11,406 nt of DNA from assembly GCA_014804565.1 (NCBI GenBank), contig JAAUZN010000069.1:142458-153863 (forward strand), read 5' to 3'. The stretch comes from Lachnospiraceae bacterium. Its GTDB lineage: Bacteria > Bacillota > Clostridia > Lachnospirales > Lachnospiraceae. The notes beneath the pieces were generated by a model. The model was not told where the DNA came from, did not search any database, and worked only from the letters and a program-made list of their open reading frames with translations. Below, one piece after another: positions 5,632-11,406 of the stretch; position 1 is the stretch's first letter; every line of letters begins with the position of its first letter. The translations under genes and the position numbers were made by a program.

Positions 5632-6858
5632 TCACAATATAATCCCGTTCTCCTCACACAATTTTCGCGCACTCTCCACCGAGTCAATCCCAGTCTTGTT
5701 TTTGATGGGCGCAAACTCCCTGTTCCTGACCACCTCATAGGGCAGACAGGAATCCAGCTCATGGATCATATCCAGCACAAGCTGCTCGAATTTATAGCCG
5801 TTGGGCTCCTCCGGCTTGACCGGCTCTCCCTGCTCATTCAGATAAGGGATCTTTTTCTCCACCACATGGAGCGGCAGCTTTCTCGCCACGATCTCCTCCA
5901 GATCCTTCACCCGGAAAAGATAGTTTAAGATCACACCGAAGTGATACGCCGGAGCGCCCTTCTCATTCTTCGCATCCATCAATTCCTGCGTCATATCATA
6001 ATACTCTACAATGGAAGGCCTGCCGTCCTCTAAGCACATCGCGCCCACCTTTTCATCCGGTGCATTCTTTGCGACTACCTTTGCGCCCACCGCGCTGTCT
6101 GTGGCAATGGTCGCTCCCACAAAACACGGATCCGCAATGCGCTGCAGTACATTGTCTACGGCGAACACATTCAGCCATTCCACGCCTGCCTTGCGCATCT
6201 TATCCGCCACGCCCCACTTTACCATGGACAAAAACCAACCGCCGTTGCCGTTGGGGGATGTGGACATCTTGTTTTTCGCCTCCATATAAACCTTGCCGTT
6301 ATAATCCGATGCAGGTGCCATATCCTGCATGAAAAAAGTCACATAGTCTGCATTGTAGCCGAAGTAATCTTTCTCCTCAAAAAAAGCGACTGTTGTGTCA
6401 TGATTTTTGTCACTTGTCATCACATAAAGAGGAATCCAAGCTTCTGCCTGGTGCACCACATCCAACAGATTCTCAACCAGACGCTGGAAAATAAAGACAT
6501 CCTTTGTCAGCCCGATATTATAGACACCCTTTGGCGCATCCGAACCAAGTCTCGTGCCCATGCCGCCCGCCAGAAGCACCGCCCCTACCTTGCCGGCTTT
6601 GATGGCCTCCAGACCGATTTTCGTGTACTCCTCCTTCTTCTCCTCAATCTCCGCAAGCTCCATCACCTCGATGGGTTCGATCTTCCCCCGCGGATTCAGA
6701 GTCTCTTTCTTTTCACAGAGAGCGAGCACCGCAAAATCCGTCTGCTCGATCTGGGCAAGCAGTGCCTCCTGCTCCTCCTTGCTCAGCTCCTCGTAATATT
6801 TCAGCACATGAAGCTGTCCGTATTCTTCCAGTTTTTTATATGCCTCCTGATAGTTCAT
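5632..6858 (-). CDS. UDPGP-family UDP-sugar pyrophosphorylase, UAP1/AGX-like
   Basis: This 408-aa cytosolic nucleotidyltransferase is expected to make a UDP-sugar (UDP-GlcNAc, UDP-GalNAc or UDP-glucose) from UTP and the sugar 1-phosphate. The nucleotide-binding loop LAGGMGTRLGSDAPKG is at 96-111. Segments resembling eukaryotic UAP1/AGX follow: FFMQDMAPA (175-183), KNKMSTSPNGNGG (195-207), VFAVDNVL (231-238), NGYKFEQLVLDM (353-364) and EFAPIKNKTG (381-390). This eukaryote-like subfamily differs from the usual bacterial GalU and GlmU enzymes. No acetyltransferase domain is fused. The exact substrate cannot be fixed by eye. A GGGAGGG site just upstream of the ATG at 6858 and a strong promoter (6896-6924) support the start. 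With galE 148 bp downstream it probably supplies UDP-hexoses for polysaccharide or peptidoglycan synthesis. Confidence 0.9.
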   Translation of the reverse strand: MNYQEAYKKLEEYGQLHVLKYYEELSKEEQEALLAQIEQTDFAVLALCEKKETLNPRGKIEPIEVMELAEIEEKKEEYTKIGLEAIKAGKVGAVLLAGGMGTRLGSDAPKGVYNIGLTKDVFIFQRLVENLLDVVHQAEAWIPLYVMTSDKNHDTTVAFFEEKDYFGYNADYVTFFMQDMAPASDYNGKVYMEAKNKMSTSPNGNGGWFLSMVKWGVADKMRKAGVEWLNVFAVDNVLQRIADPCFVGATIATDSAVGAKVVAKNAPDEKVGAMCLEDGRPSIVEYYDMTQELMDAKNEKGAPAYHFGVILNYLFRVKDLEEIVARKLPLHVVEKKIPYLNEQGEPVKPEEPNGYKFEQLVLDMIHELDSCLPYEVVRNREFAPIKNKTGIDSVESARKLCEENGIIL

Positions 6859-6895
6859 CGCACCCTCCCTGTTCTATTCTATATAGTTATTTTAG

Positions 6896-6924
6896 ATTAT
6901 ATCATGCACCCATTTGCCACGCAA
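6896..6924 (-). promoter_or_regulatory. Sigma-A-type promoter of the pyrophosphorylase gene
   Basis: On the minus strand, TTGCGT (6919-6924) and a consensus TATAAT (6896-6901) are 17 bp apart. The leader is about 30 nt. Its -35 lies 16 bp from the -35 of the divergent lipoprotein promoter, so a regulator bound between them could affect both genes. Confidence 0.7.
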
Positions 6925-6940
6925 TTCTTTCTCAAATCAG

Positions 6941-6968
6941 TTTACATTATGGCATTTCGTGATATACT
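6941..6968 (+). promoter_or_regulatory. Sigma-A-type promoter of the lipoprotein gene
   Basis: TTTACA (6941-6946) and TATACT (6963-6968) are 16 bp apart. The predicted start near 6975 leaves a leader of about 33 nt carrying AAGGAG (6993-6998). Confidence 0.65.
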
Positions 6969-7007
6969 TATACGCAGCTGAAATAAAGAGACAAGGAGAT
7001 TTTATTT

Positions 7008-8375
7008 ATGAAGAAACAGAACCGTTTATCCATCCTGCCTGCTGCCGCACTGCTCACGATTTCTCTCAGTGCCTGCGCCGCGGCGGACACCTCTCCCTCC
7101 GGACAGGCCGCGTCAGACGCTTTCCAATCCGGCACGGATGAAGCAGTGAAGGATACTGCGGAGAATACAGATAGAAATGACACAAGTGTCACAGGCAAGG
7201 ATGCGTCAGACGCTTCAAACGTTGCTGACCGCATTCAGGTCACGATACAGAAAACCCACGAGGAATTCAAAGCCGACGACGGCACGATACTCCTCACCAC
7301 CGATACGGAGATGCCCGTGGTAACCATCGAAGGTGAGGAGGACATCGCCGCTAAGATCAACCAGAATATTGAAGAATATTATGCCGGCCTTTCCTCTGAT
7401 GACTTTGAAGTGCTCGTCGACTGGGCCAAACCCGATTACGAAGAACGTCTGGCCAACGGAGAGGCGGAATGGTTTAGCAATTACACCCAGGACATGACCG
7501 TGAACGTGACCCGCATGGACGACCAGGTACTCACCTATAAACTGACCGCAAGCGCCTACAACGGTGGTGCTCACGGCAATTACGGTTCCGTGGCCAAAAA
7601 CTATGATATAGCGACCGGGGAACTGATCCGCTTTGAGGATCTGGCGGAAGATATCTCCCGCTTTCACGCCGCTGCTCTGGATTATATGGTAAATCTGGCA
7701 GAAACACCCTCCTATAAGGAGAGACTTTTCGAAGTTACTAAGGCGGATCTGGACAGTGCATTGTTTCAGACGGGAAGCTGGGTCTTTACCGGAAGCGGCA
7801 TACGGTTTTTCAGCGATCCCTATGTCCTTGGTCCCTACTCTTCCGGCGAGATCGGTTTTACCCTTCCCTACGAAAAGGCTTATGAGATCGGCTTAAAAGA
7901 TGCCTACCGCTACACAGGAAATTTCATGGAGGAGCGCTACTACACATCCCAATATGATGCAAATATGGAAAATATTCCGACAGAGGGAGAGCCGGAATAC
8001 TACTTTGATCTGAATGGAGACGGCACAGAAGAAGGCATCGCCTTTTATGGCTTTGTCTACGATACCGAGAGCGAGGACGGTAAGATTTCTCTCTCTATAG
8101 ACGGTACGGACTGGGGAAACGTGGTTCGTGATCAGATAAACCCTAACGGCGGTTATCTTGAGGAGACCTATCTCCTCTATGACGAGGACCCCTCGGATAA
8201 TCTGACAGAGATTGCCGTCCTGTTTACAGAATTTTACGATGACGGCTCTGATTCCGGTATCACAGGCCGTAATCACTACACCTACCTGTTCCAATACACG
8301 CCGGAAAAAGAATTGAAATTTACCAAGCGGCTCGATGGCTATATCACGAACCCGCTCCCGCCAGATACGCCTTGA
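7008..8375 (+). CDS. Lipoprotein with DUF4163/DUF3298 (RsiV-like) domains
   Basis: This 455-aa secreted lipoprotein has a type II signal peptide with lipobox LSAC ending at Cys23, followed by a Ser/Thr/Asp-rich linker (24-72). The region 75-290 matches the DUF4163/DUF3298 pattern: YNGGAHGNYGSVAKNYD (184-200), TGELIRFEDL (203-212) and FSDPYVLGPYSSGEIGFTLPYE (268-289). These domains form the outer part of the B. subtilis anti-sigma factor RsiV, which binds lysozyme, and also occur in PdaC. Unlike RsiV, this protein has no transmembrane or cytoplasmic anti-sigma segment, and no sigma factor adjoins it. A C-terminal part (about 329-455) starts with YYFDLNGDGTEEG, a DxNxDGxxE-like acidic loop that may bind calcium. 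A surface sensor or wall-associated role is an inference. AAGGAG lies 9 nt before the ATG. The 3' end overlaps the convergent DUF4422 gene by 32 bp. Confidence 0.85.
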   Translation: MKKQNRLSILPAAALLTISLSACAAADTSPSGQAASDAFQSGTDEAVKDTAENTDRNDTSVTGKDASDASNVADRIQVTIQKTHEEFKADDGTILLTTDTEMPVVTIEGEEDIAAKINQNIEEYYAGLSSDDFEVLVDWAKPDYEERLANGEAEWFSNYTQDMTVNVTRMDDQVLTYKLTASAYNGGAHGNYGSVAKNYDIATGELIRFEDLAEDISRFHAAALDYMVNLAETPSYKERLFEVTKADLDSALFQTGSWVFTGSGIRFFSDPYVLGPYSSGEIGFTLPYEKAYEIGLKDAYRYTGNFMEERYYTSQYDANMENIPTEGEPEYYFDLNGDGTEEGIAFYGFVYDTESEDGKISLSIDGTDWGNVVRDQINPNGGYLEETYLLYDEDPSDNLTEIAVLFTEFYDDGSDSGITGRNHYTYLFQYTPEKELKFTKRLDGYITNPLPPDTP

Positions 8376-9471
8376 CAGCCGCCGTTACCCGGCGCGCCTC
8401 CTCCGGCGTACAGAACAGTCGGGCGGAAGCCTCTATGGCGATATCGGTAATCTCTTCACCTTTCATATCGAACTCTACAACCGGGGGAGACATTTTTATC
8501 TCTCCCTCTTTTATTTCGTTGATCAACTCATTCAAGCTGTGAAAATGCGCCATCAACGCGCCAAAATCCTGTATGCGGTCGATGGTACTGCTGCCGTAGG
8601 TCTGCTTTTCCAATTCACACACAGCAATTACCTGCATGGATAGTTTTAACTCTCCTGTTATGTCAGAGGCTTCCATCAACACATCGGGACGCTTCTCCAG
8701 CCATGTCAGCAGATAGGACTTGGCGCCGGGGATATCCTTCTTGGCAAAAAGAGTCGCCAGATGCTCCTTGATCTCCGCCGTCTCCCGTTTCTCATCGGTC
8801 ATGCCCACCTTGCACTCATAGACCTTTAGCCCCTTTACCTTGGCCCAGACATATAGTAAAAACTCCGAGATAAAGCCGTAGACGCGTTTATGATAAGCGT
8901 CATATCCGGAAGCATCGATCTGCGCCTCCGCCTTCTCAAAGATACCGAAAAGCCACTCGCAGTATTCGTCAAAGAGCTCCTTTTTACAAACCATCATATT
9001 GCCAAAATAAGTGCCCTTGCCGTGCACCAGCTGCGTGAAAGTCTCGTAATAGTCCGGATAAAACTGTCGGATCACTTCCCCCGTGGCCTCCAGGTCATGA
9101 ATATTGTAATCGCTGGCGTAACCTTCATAATAAGAATAATTCAGCTTTAAAAGCTTGGAGGTGATCAGATCATGATCCTCCAGGATCGTTTCATATTCTC
9201 TCTGCGTCAGGATCCGCCCTTCCTCTGTACAGAAATAGCGGCGGTAATGGCAGATACCTACAGGCTCGGAAGTCTTTATATTCTTCCAGACCCAGTATAC
9301 ACCCGTCAATTCTCCGTAATAGCAGTTTTTCTCCGAAATACTGACACCTGTGTCATCTCCTATATAACCCAGATCCGCGGCTCCTGCCCGCCCCACCTGC
9401 AGGGGTACATAGATCGGATCCTTTGGAGCCGGAAACGCTTTATGGGTCATCGTAAAAATCGTCACGCTCAT
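8344..9471 (-). CDS. DUF4422 glycosyltransferase-like protein with C-terminal extension
   Basis: This 375-aa protein has no signal peptide or membrane segment. The first 225 or so residues match DUF4422: NCYYGELTGVYWVWKN (49-64), GICHYRRYF (72-80), GTYFGNMMVCKKELFDEY (153-170) and RVYGFISEFLLYVW (196-209). The family is found in capsule and polysaccharide loci and is regarded as a glycosyltransferase, so a cytosolic sugar transferase is likely; donor and acceptor are unknown. The remaining 135 or so residues, from about 240, are predicted to be largely helical and acidic and match nothing I recognise. A frame start at 9501 is possible, but AAGGAG at 9478-9483 points to the ATG at 9471, leaving 22 bp after the MATE stop. 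Coupled expression with MATE is likely. The stop overlaps the opposing lipoprotein gene by 32 bp. Confidence 0.82.
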   Translation of the reverse strand: MSVTIFTMTHKAFPAPKDPIYVPLQVGRAGAADLGYIGDDTGVSISEKNCYYGELTGVYWVWKNIKTSEPVGICHYRRYFCTEEGRILTQREYETILEDHDLITSKLLKLNYSYYEGYASDYNIHDLEATGEVIRQFYPDYYETFTQLVHGKGTYFGNMMVCKKELFDEYCEWLFGIFEKAEAQIDASGYDAYHKRVYGFISEFLLYVWAKVKGLKVYECKVGMTDEKRETAEIKEHLATLFAKKDIPGAKSYLLTWLEKRPDVLMEASDITGELKLSMQVIAVCELEKQTYGSSTIDRIQDFGALMAHFHSLNELINEIKEGEIKMSPPVVEFDMKGEEITDIAIEASARLFCTPEEARRVTAAVKAYLAGAGS

Positions 9472-9477
9472 CACATT

Positions 9478-9483
9478 CTCCTT
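9478..9483 (-). promoter_or_regulatory. Ribosome binding site deciding the DUF4422 start
   Basis: AAGGAG on the minus strand lies 6 nt before the ATG at 9471 and inside the longer open frame that begins at 9501. It supports the shorter protein starting MSVTIFTMTHK. Confidence 0.75.
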
Positions 9484-9493
9484 TTCGGAGTCA

Positions 9494-10849
9494 TCACGCA
9501 CTCTCCCGCTGTCTGTTCAAAATATCCGCCGTGGCCTTACGCACATAGAAGAAGGCCGGAATCAAAAAGATATCCGCAAAGATCCACGCCAAAGGATTGG
9601 CAAAACGCACCGCACTGAATCCGAAATGAGGCACCAGCAAAAAGCCTGCGATTCCTCTGGCAAGCATCTCGAAGGCGCCGGCAAAAACCGCCAGTTTGCT
9701 GTATCCCATCCCCTGGATCAGGAAGCGGACAATATTCACAAGCGCCAGAGGAAAATAGAACAGCGCATTCACCCGCAAAAAGGAACTCGCGTTGGCAATG
9801 ATCTGTGCCTCCCCCGCATCCAAAAACAGCAGAAGAAGATTCTTTCCAAACAGATACACGACGGCCATGGCAAACAGCGAATACAGTAAGCCCAGCAGAC
9901 TGCAGGCCCTTAAGCCTTTGTCCACTCGATTCAAATCGCCCGCGCCCACATTCTGTCCGCCGTAAGTAGCCATAGTAGAGCCCAGAGCGTCAAAAGGACA
10001 CACCAACAGCATACTCACCTTACCGCCGGCAGTCACCGACGCCACCGCACTGGAATCAATACTGTTTACCGAGCTCTGCAGAATCACGCTGCCGATAGCC
10101 GTGATAGAATACTGCAAGCCCATAGGAATTCCCATATTACAGAGTTTCCCCACATGATCTCTGCTCCATCTCCACTCATCCTTTGTCAGTTTGAGGATAG
10201 CGAACTTTTTCCGCATATAAAGGAGACAGGCAGCTCCCGCGATCGCCTGGGACACCACAGTAGCCACCGCCGCCCCTTCTACCCCCATAGAGAGCACTAC
10301 AATACAAAAAACGTCAAGAAAAATATTTAAAATGGCCGCCATCACCAAAAAGACCACCGGTGTTCTGCTATCCCCCAATGAACGCAGAATGGCCGCCGTC
10401 ATGTTATAGAGAAACACCACAGGTATACCCAAAAAGATAACGATGATATAACTGTAAGAGCCATCAATAATATTGTCTGGCGTCCGCATCACCTGCAGGA
10501 TCTGACGGCAAAGAAGAGACACTATCGCCGTAACGGCCACCGCAAAGAGCACGGAAAGCCACACACTGTTGGCCACAAATCTTCTGAGCGCCTCCTCATG
10601 CTTCGCCCCAAACTCCTGAGCGATGGGAATGGCGAAACCATTGCATATCCCCATACAGAAGCCGATGATCAGAAAGTTTACCGATCCGGTGGCTCCCACC
10701 GACGCCAGAGCATTCACTCCCAGATACTGTCCCACGATGATCGCATCCACCATGCTGTAAAATTGCTGAAAGATCAACCCGAATAAAAGGGGCACGGCAA
10801 ATCCCAGGATCAGCTTCATGGGACTACCCTTTGTCATATCTTTTTCCAT
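9494..10849 (-). CDS. MATE-family multidrug/sodium (or proton) antiporter
   Basis: This 451-aa integral membrane protein has the family's usual size and about 12 hydrophobic helices in two homologous halves. The N-terminal MATE hallmark is clear: PMKLILGFAVPLLFG, then QQFYSMVDAIIVGQYLG (28-44) with the conserved Asp35, and GATGSVNFLIIG (52-63). The second half repeats the pattern around residues 240-300 (MGIPMGLQYSITAIGSVILQ, then GQNVGAGD). MATE proteins export cationic drugs or metabolites using a Na+ or H+ gradient; the substrate here cannot be inferred. The ATG at 10849 follows AGAGGAG (10857-10863) by 7 nt. The gene lies 67 bp downstream of the flavodiiron gene and 22 bp upstream of the DUF4422 gene on the same strand. 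Because flippases share the MOP fold, a role in polysaccharide export is conceivable, but the sequence looks like MATE rather than Wzx. Confidence 0.93.
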   Translation of the reverse strand: MEKDMTKGSPMKLILGFAVPLLFGLIFQQFYSMVDAIIVGQYLGVNALASVGATGSVNFLIIGFCMGICNGFAIPIAQEFGAKHEEALRRFVANSVWLSVLFAVAVTAIVSLLCRQILQVMRTPDNIIDGSYSYIIVIFLGIPVVFLYNMTAAILRSLGDSRTPVVFLVMAAILNIFLDVFCIVVLSMGVEGAAVATVVSQAIAGAACLLYMRKKFAILKLTKDEWRWSRDHVGKLCNMGIPMGLQYSITAIGSVILQSSVNSIDSSAVASVTAGGKVSMLLVCPFDALGSTMATYGGQNVGAGDLNRVDKGLRACSLLGLLYSLFAMAVVYLFGKNLLLLFLDAGEAQIIANASSFLRVNALFYFPLALVNIVRFLIQGMGYSKLAVFAGAFEMLARGIAGFLLVPHFGFSAVRFANPLAWIFADIFLIPAFFYVRKATADILNRQRESA

Positions 10850-10899
10850 AATATTACTCCTCTAATCTTGTTCCCCTAATATCACTATTATGACAGAAG

Positions 10900-10927
10900 C
10901 TTATATATTTATCTTTTTATTTTACAA
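10900..10927 (-). promoter_or_regulatory. Weak candidate promoter for the MATE-DUF4422 pair
   Basis: On the minus strand, TTGTAA (10922-10927) and TATAAG (10900-10905) are 16 bp apart, overlapping the flavodiiron stop codon. No terminator hairpin separates the flavodiiron gene from MATE, so read-through from upstream is equally possible. Confidence 0.3.
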
Positions 10928-11406
10928 GCGCCTCCGCCAGCTTACGAAGCTGGGCTTCCGACTCCCCGTTCAACGTAGATTTGATCGTCACCACCGGCTC
11001 TAAAATGGTGAGCTCCTTCATGCCCTCCAGCGTCTCTCTCATAATCTTACCGGCCATCGGCGCCCAGCTTCCGTTCTCCACAAGCCCTACCGTGCGCTTC
11101 TGATAGCTTTTCGATTTCAGGTGCGCCAGAAAGCTCTCCATGCAGGGGAACACGCCCGCATCGTAGGTTGCCGCCGCCAGTACCATCCTGTCATAGCGAA
11201 ATGCATCCTCGATCACCTCCGCCATATCTTCTCTGGCAAGATCAGATACCACCACCTTCGGCGCGCCTAGTTCACGAAGCATTTCCGCCAGTTTCTCTGC
11301 CGCCGTCTTCGTATTGCCGTGAATGGAGGCATAAGCGATCAAAATTCCCGCATCCTCCGGCGTATAGCTGCTCCAGGTCTGATACTTATCTATATAATAG
11401 CCTAGG
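10917..11406 (-). CDS. Flavodiiron protein (A-type flavoprotein, FprA-like), C-terminal part; 5' end off window
   Basis: The visible 162 codons encode the C-terminal flavodoxin domain of a flavodiiron protein, a cytosolic enzyme that reduces O2 to water or NO to N2O in anaerobes. The frame stays open to the right edge. Before the flavodoxin core it reads YIDKYQTWSSYTPEDAG, the typical linker after the metallo-beta-lactamase-like diiron domain, so this is a gene cut by the window and not a free flavodoxin. The FMN phosphate loop ASIHGNT is clear, as are TYDAGVFPCMESFLAHL and VENGSWAPMAGK, which resemble FprA family segments. A TTG at 11342 is only an internal codon. The diiron ligands lie outside the window. 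The stop (TAA at 10917-10919) is 67 bp before the MATE start. Confidence 0.9.
   Translation of the reverse strand, partial: LGYYIDKYQTWSSYTPEDAGILIAYASIHGNTKTAAEKLAEMLRELGAPKVVVSDLAREDMAEVIEDAFRYDRMVLAAATYDAGVFPCMESFLAHLKSKSYQKRTVGLVENGSWAPMAGKIMRETLEGMKELTILEPVVTIKSTLNGESEAQLRKLAEALVK

Noticed and set aside
8378..8392. Short GC hairpin after the lipoprotein stop as its terminator
   Set aside because: It is a 5-bp stem without a U-tract inside the coding sequence of the opposing gene.
10917..11342. A free-standing flavodoxin starting at TTG 11342
   Set aside because: The frame stays open upstream to the window edge and encodes the typical flavodiiron linker, so this is the end of a larger gene.

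Overview
This looks like a stretch of chromosome from a low-to-mid GC anaerobic Bacillota, most likely Lachnospiraceae. That is an inference from gene content (RelQ-type alarmone synthetase, DUF6020-like membrane protein, UAP-like UDP-sugar pyrophosphorylase next to galE, flavodiiron protein), strong AGGAGG-type ribosome binding sites and sigma-A-like promoters. I see no plasmid, phage, transposase, tRNA, rRNA or CRISPR signal. Most of the window is housekeeping and cell-envelope metabolism.

Left part (1-3060): a minus-strand RelQ-type (p)ppGpp synthetase ends in a hairpin that contains its own stop codon. Its leader carries a 134-bp nested inverted repeat (copy 1), just downstream of an extended -10 promoter. 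Upstream of that lies a minus-strand 592-aa polytopic membrane protein resembling the DUF6020/GT-C group. Divergent from it is a small conserved hypothetical gene with a clear promoter.

Middle (3044-6858): a minus-strand YbaK-type aminoacyl-tRNA deacylase overlaps the small gene tail to tail by 17 bp. Divergent from the deacylase is a plus-strand hemolysin III/YqfA-type seven-helix protein, whose leader holds a 25-bp near-perfect palindrome. It converges on galE, and the whole gap between them is filled by copy 2 of the repeat, 70 bp long. Copy 2 is essentially copy 1 lacking the 65 bp that lies between two 6-bp direct repeats. galE follows a UAP/UDPGP-type pyrophosphorylase on the minus strand, so the two genes can together make and epimerise UDP-sugars for envelope polymers.

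Right part (6859-11406): divergent from the pyrophosphorylase is an RsiV-like DUF4163/DUF3298 lipoprotein. Its 3' end overlaps the opposing DUF4422 glycosyltransferase-like gene by 32 bp. That gene sits 22 bp downstream of a MATE-family transporter. Upstream of MATE, on the same strand, is the C-terminal flavodoxin domain of a flavodiiron protein that runs off the right edge.

The best candidates for something undescribed are the two-copy structured repeat (especially copy 1 in the relQ leader), the palindrome before the hemolysin III gene, and the DUF4422 protein with an unassigned C-terminal extension. I do not see convincing evidence of a wholly new multi-gene system.
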